From the NCBI GenBank assembly GCA_024226555.1, contig JAAELO010000011.1, positions 40,517-104,516 on the forward strand: a stretch of 64,000 bases of DNA. The letters are read 5' to 3'. Shown here in pieces: positions 1 through 8,037 of this stretch (the first letter of the stretch is position 1; every line of letters begins with the position of its first letter). Below the pieces are notes generated by a model, which was not told the origin of the DNA, did not search any database, and worked only from the letters and a program-made list of their open reading frames with translations. The translations under genes and the position numbers were made by a program. Source of the DNA: Desulfobacterales bacterium (GTDB lineage: Bacteria; Desulfobacterota; Desulfobacteria; Desulfobacterales; JAAELO01).

Positions 1-1
1 A

Positions 2-1420
2 AGAAGAAATTATTTTGTACCATTTGAAAAAGATGAAGAAAGCATTTCAGTTGCATTATATAACCCTTTGGATGATGAACTTATAAATACGATCAAAACA
101 ATCTTTACTAACAAAAATATTAAATTCCACATCGCTTTTAAAGAAGATATCGAAAACCATATTGATTTTATCACTGAAAGAGACAGTTCATCAATTGACT
201 ATCTTATCAAACAACTTGAAGTTACTTCTGTATCAGATGATTTAGAAAATGATATTAATGAAGAGAACAGTATTATTATAAAACTGGTTAATAAGATTAT
301 AATAGAAGCACATCTTAAGAATGCTTCAGATATACATATTGAACCTGACAGAAGCAAAGGTGCAACAAGTGTTAGAATTAGAATAGATGGAGTTTTGAAA
401 GAGTTTCGAAAAATACCGAAACATTTGATCAGTGCTGTGATCTCAAGGATCAAAATAATGGCGGAGATAGATATCTCAGAGAGAAGAAGGCCTCAGGATG
501 GTAGAATTAGTTTTAAAAACAATGGTTTAATTCTTGAACTCAGAATTGCAACAAGTGTTACAAATGGTGGTGTTGAAGATGTTGTAATTAGAATTCTTCC
601 ACCCGGTGGTGTAAGGCCTCTTGAAGAAATAGGATTTAGTGATGAAAACCTTACTGTTTTTAAAAAATTGATAAAAAAGCCACATGGACTTATTCTTGTG
701 TGTGGTCCAACTGGTTCAGGGAAAACATCAACTCTGCACTCAGCTCTTGCTAAAATTAATAAACCAGATGTTAAGATCTGGACAGCAGAAGACCCAATTG
801 AGATATCTCAAAAAGGTTTAAGACAGGTTCAGGCTAACCATGATATTGGCCTCAACTTTGTAACCATACTAAAGAGTTTTTTAAGATCAGATCCGGATAT
901 TATAATGATTGGGGAGATGCGTGATGATGAGACAATAAGAACTTCAATTGAAGCTTCACTTACAGGACATCTTGTATTTTCAACTCTTCACACTAATAGT
1001 GCTGCTGAAAGTATAGCAAGGCTACACGAAAGAGAGATAGACCCATTCAATTTTGCAGATTCACTGGTTTGTATTCTATCTCAAAGACTTGTCAGATCTC
1101 TTTGTCCTGATTGTAAAATACCCTACTCTCCAGATAAAACAACTCTTGAAGAACTTGATATAAAAAATAATAAAGTTATTGTTTTTTACAAGCCTAATGG
1201 GTGCAATAAATGTTCCCATACAGGCTTTCAGGACAGAATATCAATTCATGAACTTTTAGTAGCAGATGATGGAGTTAAATCTTTGATTAGAGAAAAAGCT
1301 ACAGTTGATAAAATTCAGGAATATGCGGTTCAAAACAGGATGGTTACTTTAAAGGAAGATGCTGTGAAAAAAATTTTATCTGGTGTATTGGATGTTAAAG
1401 AAGTATTAAGAATTTGTTAA
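2..1420 (+). CDS. Type II secretion / type IV pilus assembly ATPase (GspE/PilB family), 5' end outside window
   Basis: Hexameric cytoplasmic ATPase that powers assembly of a pilus or pseudopilus. The reading frame is open from the window edge, so the gene starts upstream; the TTG at 68 is internal. The visible start matches the end of the N-terminal MshEN/GspE-N domain (PF-KDEESISVALYNPLDDE). Next come the Asp-box region, Walker A (GPTGSGKTST, near 700-730), Walker B (DPDIIMIGEMRD, near 890-920), a His-box (STLHTN) and the tetracysteine zinc site CPDC...CNKC typical of GspE/PilB rather than PilT. The next gene begins 38 bp downstream on the same strand. GspE and PilB cannot be told apart without the partner genes. 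Confident on family. Confidence 0.93.
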   Translation, partial: RRNYFVPFEKDEESISVALYNPLDDELINTIKTIFTNKNIKFHIAFKEDIENHIDFITERDSSSIDYLIKQLEVTSVSDDLENDINEENSIIIKLVNKIIIEAHLKNASDIHIEPDRSKGATSVRIRIDGVLKEFRKIPKHLISAVISRIKIMAEIDISERRRPQDGRISFKNNGLILELRIATSVTNGGVEDVVIRILPPGGVRPLEEIGFSDENLTVFKKLIKKPHGLILVCGPTGSGKTSTLHSALAKINKPDVKIWTAEDPIEISQKGLRQVQANHDIGLNFVTILKSFLRSDPDIIMIGEMRDDETIRTSIEASLTGHLVFSTLHTNSAAESIARLHEREIDPFNFADSLVCILSQRLVRSLCPDCKIPYSPDKTTLEELDIKNNKVIVFYKPNGCNKCSHTGFQDRISIHELLVADDGVKSLIREKATVDKIQEYAVQNRMVTLKEDAVKKILSGVLDVKEVLRIC

Positions 1421-1458
1421 ATGAAGAAATTAGACATTAAATAAGGATCATAAGATAA

Positions 1459-1572
1459 ATGAGAAAACTGAATGGGTACTATGTTGAAGATAATAACAGA
1501 ATTGGGTCACTAAATGAAGATGAGTTTGATGCATTGATAAATTCAGGACAAATCTCTTATGGGAACCTCTAA
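1459..1572 (+). pseudogene. N-terminal fragment of a GYF_2-like protein, truncated by a MITE
   Basis: A good ribosome site (AAGGAT) precedes an ATG. The 37-codon frame begins MRKLNGYYVEDNNRIGSL and continues with NEDEFDALINSGQIS, which resembles the start of a GYF_2 domain (Tyr-Tyr, then 'G..s..el..Li.sG.i'). The last codons, GGG AAC CTC TAA, are the first bases of the mobile element at 1561, so the stop codon comes from the insertion and the rest of the original gene is gone or displaced. It follows the secretion ATPase by 38 bp and was probably in its operon. The domain assignment rests on a short match. Confidence 0.6.
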
Positions 1573-1675
1573 TAACTGATCTTTTTGCGAAACACATTGT
1601 TATAACAAAAATAAAAATGTAGTAAAATCGTTATGCCTTGTTTTCCATCAAAAATTCTAATTATTAGAGGTTCCC
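1561..1675. mobile_element. MITE-like element, full length (short form)
   Basis: A 115-bp non-coding element with terminal inverted repeats GGGAACCTCTAATAA / TTATTAGAGGTTCCC, flanked on both sides by TTAT (a 4-bp target duplication). Internal landmarks shared with the other copies are CTTTTTGCGAAAC after the left end and CATCAAAAATTCTAATTATT before the right end. It encodes no protein, so movement would need a transposase supplied in trans. Confidence 0.9.
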
Positions 1676-1776
1676 TTATGATACTCTTATATATAGTGTT
1701 TTTCTTTTATTAAATTCTTTTAGATAATCCATTAAATCATCATCAAAAAACCTCATATGGTAAACAACAGGAGTTC

Positions 1777-2472
1777 TTGTCCCTTGCGGAAAGTATATTA
1801 AAACTGGTTCGAAAATTTCTTGAAAGTGGTGTTATGACAGATGAAGGGTGGGAGGCAAGTCTTGTAGGTAGTCCTCAGGGTGGAGTTATAAGTCCGCTAA
1901 TTGCAAATGTATATCTTGATATCTTCGATCAGTTTATCATAAGTCGGGGACATAGGGTTGTACGTTATGCAGATGATATCCTGATTTTAACCGGATCATA
2001 AAGAGCAGCATAAAATGCTTTGAAACAGGCAACGCTATTCTTGGAAGGTAAGCTTAAGCTCACTGTTAATCGAAAGAAAACCCATATTGTCCATAGTGAT
2101 AATGGTGTAATTTTTATAGGAATAGAGCTCTATTCCTATAAAACCGAAATTCAGGAAAGGAAAATAAGGGAATTTAAAGATAAAGTGAGAAAGGCAACAA
2201 GACGCAACTCTCCTGTAAATCTGAAGAAAGTAATTAAAAATCTAAAACCAATATTGAGAGGATTTGGAAATTACTTCAAAATAGCACGGCACAAGTGGTT
2301 GTATAATAGCTTACATGGACAAGAAGAAGACTCAGAGCCAAACAATTCCGGCTGTGGAAAATCAGTAAAAGGCTTACACCCCATACTAAGGCAATTGAGT
2401 TATAAGGGGCCTTTCATGAAAATAAACTCCTGGAGAAATTCTAAATGTCCTTATGCAACAAGGGAAATTTGA
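1777..2472 (+). pseudogene. Decayed group II intron reverse transcriptase/maturase
   Basis: Remnant of a group II intron-encoded protein. The upstream part has the RT core GSPQGGVISPLIANVYLD followed by RYADDILIL, the YADD catalytic motif. The downstream part (from about 2020) has the thumb/maturase domain: NRKKTHIVHS, FIGIELYSY, LRGFGNYF. The two parts are in the same frame but are interrupted by two in-frame TAA codons (1999-2001 and 2014-2016) where Lys/Gln/Glu codons would be expected, so these are point nonsense changes rather than a frameshift. The N-terminal RT domain is missing and I see no intact intron domain V/VI downstream. It lies between a complete MITE and a MITE end fragment. 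Not functional as it stands. Confidence 0.85.
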
Positions 2473-2494
2473 AGAATAAAAAAGGTAAAAAAAG

Positions 2495-2510
2495 GCTATT
2501 AGAGATTCCC
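2495..2510. mobile_element. MITE end fragment
   Basis: CTATTAGAGATTCCC matches the right terminal repeat of the MITE family. No matching left end is adjacent. It sits at the 3' border of the decayed maturase. Confidence 0.6.
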
Positions 2511-2520
2511 GAATCTGAGT

Positions 2521-2556
2521 TAAAAGAGGGTCAAGATGAGTTAAAACCCTCTTTTA
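2521..2556 (-). terminator. Stem-loop after the hemerythrin-like gene
   Basis: Perfect 11-bp stem TAAAAGAGGGT / ACCCTCTTTTA with a 14-nt loop, just beyond the stop codon of the gene on the minus strand. The poly-T is short, so strength is uncertain. Confidence 0.6.
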
Positions 2557-2572
2557 TTACAAATCATAAAAA

Positions 2573-2974
2573 TTAATTCTGTAAATTTTCGTATTCTTTA
2601 TAGATAACCTTTTCTTCTTTCATTATTCTTGTTTTAAGCATTCCAACTAATCTACCGAAGCTTTTTGCAAATTCATGGTTTGATTCTTCATTTTCATAAT
2701 TGTCAAAGAATTCAAATACTGATTTAGTAACAGAGTCCATATCTTTTGCAAACATATTCAGTTTTGATTTTAACGAGGTATTTGTTTCAGCCTGTTTGTT
2801 AAGAAAGGGGTATAATTGAGAATCCTCTTTTTTAATATGGTTGATTAGGGCATCTTTAACTGTTTTTAGTTTTTCCCTTGCTTCGTCAGATGCGATATTA
2901 AGTGAAGCAACTTCATTAAGAATTCCAATTACAGTTTGGTGCTCATTAGTCAAATCATTTATCAATTTACTCAT
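2573..2974 (-). CDS. Hemerythrin-like (HHE cation-binding) domain protein
   Basis: Cytoplasmic four-helix-bundle protein of about 133 residues, probably with a di-iron site binding O2 or NO or acting in nitrosative/oxidative stress. Metal-ligand-type His and Glu residues are present: EHQTV near the N-terminus, HIKKEDSQLYP in the middle and MKEEKVIYKEYE near the end. The start is set at MSKLINDLTNEH because AGGAGA lies at the right distance before this ATG; the longer frame adds 14 Lys-rich residues without support. A near-consensus FNR-type box with a correctly placed -10 lies upstream, suggesting induction under low oxygen or NO. It is divergent from a small gene at 3156. Confidence 0.82.
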   Translation of the reverse strand: MSKLINDLTNEHQTVIGILNEVASLNIASDEAREKLKTVKDALINHIKKEDSQLYPFLNKQAETNTSLKSKLNMFAKDMDSVTKSVFEFFDNYENEESNHEFAKSFGRLVGMLKTRIMKEEKVIYKEYENLQN

Positions 2975-2995
2975 TTGCTTTCTCCTTTTTGTTTT

Positions 2996-3044
2996 TTTAT
3001 TCTTTATACCCATCAAAAGAGGATAATGGTTTGACCTATATCAA
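2996..3044 (-). promoter_or_regulatory. Predicted FNR/DNR-type class II promoter of the hemerythrin-like gene
   Basis: The box TTGAC-CTAT-ATCAA (3031-3044) differs from the FNR consensus TTGAT-N4-ATCAA at one position. On the minus strand a TATAAA -10 element lies at 3008-3003. This puts transcription start near 2996, so the box centre is at about -41.5, the class II activator position. Confidence 0.65.
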
Positions 3045-3155
3045 ATAACCTTTTTTTATTTTAACATCCAGAAGCAAGTTGATTATTTCTTTATAAAAAC
3101 ATAATAGATTGTTAGACAGAATCTGGGATTATAGAAAACCAAAGGAGTTAAAATA

Positions 3156-3359
3156 ATGTTAAAAAGAGTTCTGAAAATAAAAGAAACAATTCTTAAATAT
3201 GGAAATATTAGCCACAAAACAAATTTCCATAATTTAAATCCCTATTCTTATAATTGTAGACTACACTATAAAGAGGTGAAAAGCTATTTGTGTTTATCTG
3301 AAAATGATTTTAAATGTAAATTAGAAATATTATTTTCAGAAAGATTAGAAACCCTTTAA
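3156..3359 (+). CDS. Small hypothetical protein
   Basis: A 67-residue basic protein (MLKRVLKIKETILKYGN...) preceded by AAAGGAGTTAAAATA, a good ribosome site at normal spacing; this is the main reason to call it real. It has two Cys residues, no signal peptide and no recognised domain. It is divergent from the hemerythrin-like gene and may share its control region, although no plus-strand -10 fits the FNR-type box. A degenerate MITE piece starts just after its stop. Confidence 0.45.
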   Translation: MLKRVLKIKETILKYGNISHKTNFHNLNPYSYNCRLHYKEVKSYLCLSENDFKCKLEILFSERLETL

Positions 3360-3370
3360 AAAAGAATGTA

Positions 3371-3470
3371 AACTTTATAAAGTAAAACCTTTTATAAACG
3401 AATCAGCTCGTTATTTTTTTCTTATGTAGAGATTTTATAAAAGGGAATCTCTAATAGCTAATTGCATCTT
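3371..3470. mobile_element. Degenerate MITE fragments
   Basis: The left part (CCTTTTATAAACGAATCAGC...GTTATTTTTTTC...GAGATTTTATAAAA) matches the interior of the long-form MITE. It is followed by a left terminus, GGGAATCTCTAATA, at 3443, with GCGAAATAC nearby. No intact right end is seen. Confidence 0.6.
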
Positions 3471-3584
3471 TATCCTGTCAGCGAAATACTCAGGATGGTT
3501 TGGGGAATTGTGTATCCATATGAGGTAATAGATTTTGATGAATATGGGGAAAAATATAAAAACAATATGAAAATAATCATTCAT

Positions 3585-3605
3585 AAATGGGCTTATAGCC
3601 CATTT
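3585..3605 (-). terminator. Stem-loop after the outer-membrane barrel gene
   Basis: Perfect 9-bp stem AAATGGGCT / AGCCCATTT with loop TAT, directly beyond the stop codon at 3615 on the minus strand. Confidence 0.7.
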
Positions 3606-3614
3606 ATAATCAAT

Positions 3615-4583
3615 CTAAAACCTATATGCAAATTTAACTAAAACACCAAAACCAGCATCTGGTTTTAAAGTATATGTTTCATTACTATTACTGTTATAAA
3701 CTTTCCATTTTCTTTCCATCAGGTAATTAACCTCACCAATTAAAAAGAGATTTGGCTGAATTGTAAAATTTGTTCTAATACCAAAATCCATCTCCTCTTT
3801 TATTACAAAACCATCATTTGCAATTGGGTTATCATCATCAAGTTGATATTCACCTCTGTTAGAAATAAAGAAGTAATCCATTGAAAACAATTTGCTGTAG
3901 ACTATCGATAAATTGGCTTTTGCTACCATACCTTTACCATATTCAAGATAACCTGAAGCTCCAGTTTGCAATTTGCCAGTTGTATTTTCATTCCAGATAA
4001 CTTTGAAATAGGGTAGAATTCCATAACCATTTTCTCCGGATTTGCTTTCCAGAGGCATATATGATTCTTCTGAAGGAGTTTGATTATAAAAAACACCACC
4101 ACCTATCTTTACTTTCAGATTTTTGTTCAAATAATAAGTGTTATAAATCCCGGCTGCAAGAAGAGCTGTTGTTCCGCCCATATCACTTTCATAAAACAAG
4201 CCGCAATTTAGTATGGTAAAGATAGTCAAATCTTTATTAAACTCTTTATTATATTCACTATTTAGATTTATTGAATCAAGTTCCTTAAAAGGGTCCTGCC
4301 CATTTGAAGCTGAAAGACCTGAACTATTTTTCCAGTTAAATTCAAATCTATTGAAAGAGATATCATATTCAATGTTTGAGATGTTCTGTTTCATTTTTCC
4401 CTGCATCAATAAGCCAAAACTGGACTCAGAAACGCCCCCGTCCCATTGACCAACTGCAATATCTGATGATTTCATAAAAGATGTGTACGCACCTATTTCA
4501 AAATCATAAAGTACTATCGGTTCTGCAAAAACCACAACAGGAAATAAAATTACCAAAACAAAAATTTTTCTAAATAAGCCCAT
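3615..4583 (-). CDS. Predicted outer-membrane beta-barrel protein
   Basis: A 322-residue exported protein. Residues 1-20 (MGLFRKIFVLVILFPVVVFA) form a signal peptide cleaved before EPIV. The rest consists of alternating amphipathic strands and Gly/Asn turns, ending in KFAYRF with a terminal Phe, the usual C-terminal signature of BAM-inserted barrels. I recognise no specific porin family. The ribosome site AAGGATTT precedes the ATG. It is monocistronic, with a stem-loop after it and a 380-bp AT-rich upstream gap (4584-4965) that I cannot resolve into a promoter. Confidence 0.7.
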   Translation of the reverse strand: MGLFRKIFVLVILFPVVVFAEPIVLYDFEIGAYTSFMKSSDIAVGQWDGGVSESSFGLLMQGKMKQNISNIEYDISFNRFEFNWKNSSGLSASNGQDPFKELDSINLNSEYNKEFNKDLTIFTILNCGLFYESDMGGTTALLAAGIYNTYYLNKNLKVKIGGGVFYNQTPSEESYMPLESKSGENGYGILPYFKVIWNENTTGKLQTGASGYLEYGKGMVAKANLSIVYSKLFSMDYFFISNRGEYQLDDDNPIANDGFVIKEEMDFGIRTNFTIQPNLFLIGEVNYLMERKWKVYNSNSNETYTLKPDAGFGVLVKFAYRF

Positions 4584-4876
4584 CTTGTTAAATCCTTTTC
4601 AAAAACCTGTATTTGTTTATTTTTTGAGTAAAAAGGTTCTTTCTTAAAATAAGGCACAGTTTTTCATTAGTTTGATTAACCTCAAACAAAAAGACAGATT
4701 TATAATTACTGTGACTCGCAATAATCAATCAGGGTATTGAGAAAAAATCAAGAAGAAAAGTTTATAATGTGGTTATTGAGAGGATGATTAAATGATTGAA
4801 TTGTTTTTTTTACTTAATAATGGATTTTTCTTATGACTACTTATTAATTAGATTTGAAATCATTACCAGCTCTTTA

Positions 4877-5507
4877 GGGAATCACTAATAACTGCCTTTT
4901 GATTGAACTGCCCTTTTTTTATGAAGAGATGGTCTTTGCGCAATCCCTGTCTGCCTGGTTATAACTCATCGAATTTTAATAAATACCTTCTTTTTTCCTT
5001 CTTGCCCAGGCCAAATTATTAACTCATTGCTATGTGTATAGTAAAAACCAACCAAATTTTTTGAGTTGTAATTAACTTTACCCAAGTCCTCAATCGAACC
5101 AATAAAATATACAATTATTTCGTCTGGGGGCCCTTTGTACTGTCCCATGATCTCAATGACTAATTCCTTAGCCTCTTTTTCATCAATACCCGAAAGATCT
5201 TTGCAAAGCACATACATAGTATCCTTTGTTTCAAAGCCATGGATTACAACCCTACAGTCGTTCGCATATGATAATGATGCAGTAATAAGCAGTATGAAAA
5301 AAGTGGTACGTACCATTATTGTGCCTTTTAACGTTCGGTGTTTGCATAACTGGTCGGATGAATTAAGCAAAACCAATTATAAAATTAGTATTTGTTTATA
5401 AATTAAAGCTTTTTATAAACGAACCGGCTTGTTATTTTTTTCTAATGCAGAGATTTTATAATACTAAAAGTTTTTATAATCTGAATTTTAATTATTAGAT
5501 GTTCCCT
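4877..5507. mobile_element. MITE-ended unit of 631 bp carrying a small gene
   Basis: The left end GGGAATCACTAATAACTGCC (4877) and right end ATTATTAGATGTTCCC (to about 5507) are MITE termini, and the right arm (5401-5507) matches the long-form MITE interior. Between them lies about 440 bp absent from all other copies, containing the gene at 4966-5316. Either DNA was inserted into a MITE or the element mobilised a passenger. The cargo border at 5344-5350 carries GTTATGC (minus strand), which matches an integron attC core (GTTRRRY). Confidence 0.6.
4966..5316 (-). CDS. Small exported protein inside a MITE
   Basis: A protein of about 116 residues starting MVRTTFFILLITASLSYA, a clear signal peptide, then NDCRVVIHGFE. 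The mature part of about 98 residues has two Cys and a basic end (EGKKKVFIKIR). A longer frame upstream (20 more codons) would bury the signal peptide, so the inner ATG is preferred. No family recognised. Its position between the arms of a MITE and next to an attC-like core suggests it was acquired horizontally. Confidence 0.55.
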   Translation of the reverse strand: MVRTTFFILLITASLSYANDCRVVIHGFETKDTMYVLCKDLSGIDEKEAKELVIEIMGQYKGPPDEIIVYFIGSIEDLGKVNYNSKNLVGFYYTHSNELIIWPGQEGKKKVFIKIR

Positions 5508-5572
5508 GGCTAATATTGTTGTAAAGGAAGACTAATAAAGAAATCTCAAGCAATAAAGCTTCTTATGCCTGA

Positions 5573-5944
5573 TCAGATAATCGATTCGATTTTATTTGCA
5601 AGATCTGTTGGTGTATAAGGTTTAATGATATAGCCTGCAGCACCATTTTTCATAGTTTCTTTAAAAATTTCATTTGATGTATCTGATGTCACAGCAATGA
5701 ATGGAATATGTTTAAGGCCTGAGTGATCTTTGAGAGCCTTGATTAATTCAAGACCATTTACTTTTGCTAAGTTTAATGAAGAAAGAATAAGATCAATTTT
5801 ATGTTCCATAAGTGCATCTAGAGCATTTTTACCATCAATAGCCTCGATAATATTATCATACCCATGGCTTTTCAGTGATTTTTGCATTAATTTTCGCAGA
5901 TATGCTGAGTTGTCTACGATTAGTATAGCTAAGGAAGAACTCAT
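5573..5944 (-). CDS. CheY-like receiver domain protein lacking the phospho-acceptor aspartate
   Basis: A 123-residue stand-alone receiver. The fold is clear: ILIVDNSAYLRKLM (beta1-alpha1), DLILSS at beta3, AVTSDTS at beta4 and GYIIKPYTPTDL at beta5. Thr86 and Lys108 of the active site are kept and one acidic residue (Asp11) remains, but the position aligned with CheY Asp57 is Ser56, and the following xMP is replaced by LNLA. Phosphorylation at the normal site is therefore not possible. It may act as a constitutive or protein-interaction pseudo-receiver. No kinase or output gene is adjacent. AGGATC precedes the ATG. Confidence 0.85.
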   Translation of the reverse strand: MSSSLAILIVDNSAYLRKLMQKSLKSHGYDNIIEAIDGKNALDALMEHKIDLILSSLNLAKVNGLELIKALKDHSGLKHIPFIAVTSDTSNEIFKETMKNGAAGYIIKPYTPTDLANKIESII

Positions 5945-5996
5945 GTGTTGATCCTAAAATAATGTTATTTTGTTTAATTTAATATTAAACACAAAC

Positions 5997-6019
5997 CTAT
6001 CATTATTAATTAATGATAG
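5997..6019. repeat. Inverted repeat upstream of the pseudo-receiver gene
   Basis: CTATCATTA / TAATGATAG, 9-bp arms around TTAAT, about 55 bp upstream of the start codon at 5944. A possible operator or RNA hairpin. Confidence 0.4.
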
Positions 6020-6192
6020 CAAGGCTTTACAAAACATAGGATCAAATCTTAAGCTTACCTTTGCAGAGGGCAAATAAAGATTTGCACCTGACTTTTTTTG
6101 TAATATAGATGAACGGTCCTTTTTCCCATATTTCCAAGCTATTTAGAATATCCCGTTAAATATTTCATAATTTTACCATTATCGACTTTTAT

Positions 6193-6224
6193 AAACCGGG
6201 ACAGAAGAACTATCCCGGTTTTTT
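6193..6224. terminator. Rho-independent-type terminator between 5944 and 6245
   Basis: Stem AAACCGGGA / TCCCGGTTT with T-run on the plus side and an AT-rich tail on the minus side. It lies about 20 bp past the acyl-CoA dehydrogenase stop codon, so it probably ends that minus-strand transcript. Confidence 0.7.
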
Positions 6225-6244
6225 CAAGCAAATAGAATCACTTC

Positions 6245-7951
6245 TTAAGGATTCATTTCATATGTATCAATCAGTGAATATACATGGTTTTGTAGAACTC
6301 TTTCAAATTTCTCATTATCTACAGCAGGTCTTTTGATCATTTTCAGGCATGCAGCCTGCTGTGCTTCAGTAGATAGAGGTTTTTCATTAAGTTCAAGCCC
6401 GAATTTTGAAAAGTCTCTAACCATAAAATCAAAGATTCGATCCAGTACATCATCATCAAGGCTTTCTATTGCAGCACTTTCGATAATGAGCTGTCCATAA
6501 GCAACCAGAGTAAATATTTCACCAACACACAGAAGATAATCAAAATCGTTCATCATCTGATCTTTAAGTTCCATTCCTGAAACCATAAGGAACTCTTCAT
6601 ATGCTTTGATCTGCTCTTTGAATATTTCGATATTTGGCAGATTTTTTGTAGCATATGTTTTACGGAAGTCATGGAATTGAATTTTTGCATAACCCCTTGT
6701 TTTTCCCTGATTGAAAAGGTATTCGTCATTTTCTGAACCGTTCATTTTTGGAATTTCAGGAAATTCGCCGGGATTAAACATATAACTTGCAATCAGCTTG
6801 ACAATAAGAGCCATGTTCACATGTCTTGTTCCTTCAAGCTTTGGAAATCCTCTTAAATCAGTCATTGCTTCACTGAAATAGTTATCCTTTTCAAAACCCT
6901 TAGCAGCAATGATATCCCAAAGCATCTCATGAACAACTTCACCCTGAATAGAAACTTTCATCTTCATTATTGGATTGAAAAGAAGGTAACGTTTATCGTT
7001 TTCTGATGCACATCTCATGTAATCTGTTGCTCTAAGACCAAATAATTTCATAGCAGCAAGACGACAGTATGAATCAAGGAAAAGTCTTTTTACATGGGCG
7101 AATTCGGTTACATTCTTCCCGTAAAGATTTCTATGGGCAGCATGATTCAATGCTTCGTAAAATGAGTGAGTTACAATGCCTATAGCACCAGAACCGATAT
7201 TGAACTTGCAGATATTTATTGTATTGAGCATATCATCCCATGCTTTGGGTCCACGGGATAGAATATCATCTTCTGTAATTGGGTAATCATGGAGTTCAAA
7301 CTCAGCCACATAGTTCTGAGCCTGAATAACATTTTGAATACATTCGTATTTTTCATGTTTTGAGTCAACAACAAAAAAAACATATTCATCTGTATCGGCC
7401 ATTTTAGCAAAAACTGTGATTATACTGGCTTCATTACCATTACCGATATAATATTTGGTTCCCTTTGCAAGGTAAGTTCCATCTTTCTGAGGATGAAGTC
7501 TCATGGATGAAGAGTAGATATCTGCTCCATGGTCTTTTTCTGAAAGGCCGAATGCACATAGTGGGTTTTCTTTTAGTTTTTCAGCAGCTTTGTGTTTATA
7601 ATCTTCATTATCACCTAAGAAAACAGGATCTAAACCCAATGTGGAGACATGATACATATACCAGTATGCTGAACCGTAAAAACCGGTGATTTCAGAGAAT
7701 TCAAACATTCTGTAAGTGCTATAGTACTGATCTTTATCCCCATATCCCTTAGGTAGAAAAAGAGTTTCAAAAATTTTCTCTTTTTTAACAAATTCTGCAA
7801 AATCATATGTAAATTCATTTGCATGATAATCGGCTTTCATCTTTTTCATGCCTTTGCCTTCAAACCATTCAATGGTTTTCAACATAATCTCTTTAGATCT
7901 TTCATCAGGATAATTTCTGTCCTGGTACTTCTTTGGATTAAAAAGTAACAT
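6245..7951 (-). CDS. Acyl-CoA dehydrogenase family flavoprotein
   Basis: A 568-residue soluble FAD enzyme predicted to oxidise an acyl-CoA at the alpha-beta bond. The central domain has FGLSEKDHGAD (the FAD/substrate-binding TEPxxGSD region) and KGTKYYIGNG. The C-terminal helical domain has the LEGTRHVNMAL segment, where the Glu of EGT aligns with the catalytic base of medium-chain enzymes. It is longer than typical 380-residue members, with an extra C-terminal helical part of about 130 residues. A strong site (GGAGGGTG) precedes the ATG. It lies 86 bp downstream of the marR-like gene, and a copy of that gene's operator-like motif lies just before it. Substrate unknown. Confidence 0.85.
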   Translation of the reverse strand: MLLFNPKKYQDRNYPDERSKEIMLKTIEWFEGKGMKKMKADYHANEFTYDFAEFVKKEKIFETLFLPKGYGDKDQYYSTYRMFEFSEITGFYGSAYWYMYHVSTLGLDPVFLGDNEDYKHKAAEKLKENPLCAFGLSEKDHGADIYSSSMRLHPQKDGTYLAKGTKYYIGNGNEASIITVFAKMADTDEYVFFVVDSKHEKYECIQNVIQAQNYVAEFELHDYPITEDDILSRGPKAWDDMLNTINICKFNIGSGAIGIVTHSFYEALNHAAHRNLYGKNVTEFAHVKRLFLDSYCRLAAMKLFGLRATDYMRCASENDKRYLLFNPIMKMKVSIQGEVVHEMLWDIIAAKGFEKDNYFSEAMTDLRGFPKLEGTRHVNMALIVKLIASYMFNPGEFPEIPKMNGSENDEYLFNQGKTRGYAKIQFHDFRKTYATKNLPNIEIFKEQIKAYEEFLMVSGMELKDQMMNDFDYLLCVGEIFTLVAYGQLIIESAAIESLDDDVLDRIFDFMVRDFSKFGLELNEKPLSTEAQQAACLKMIKRPAVDNEKFERVLQNHVYSLIDTYEMNP

Positions 7952-7970
7952 TTATTCACCCTCCTTTATG

Positions 7971-7986
7971 TTAGTATGCGAACTAT
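7971..7986. promoter_or_regulatory. Candidate MarR operator 2, before the acyl-CoA dehydrogenase gene
   Basis: TTAGTATGCGAACTAT matches the motif at 8471-8486 at 12 of 16 positions; the common core is GTATRCGAAC. It lies 20-35 bp upstream of the start codon. Confidence 0.45.
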
Positions 7987-8037
7987 TAAGTCATAAAAAT
8001 GCTTCAGCGATTTCTGATTAAAAGGTTTATCCCTTTT

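Noticed and set aside
1999..2016. Alternative genetic code (TAA as sense codon) in the maturase
   Set aside because: Many intact genes in the window end in TAA, and the maturase also lacks its N-terminus, so simple decay is the better explanation.
3495..3643. Plus-strand frame starting MVWGIVYPYEVIDFDEYGE
   Set aside because: Overlaps the terminator and 3' end of the outer-membrane gene; no ribosome site.
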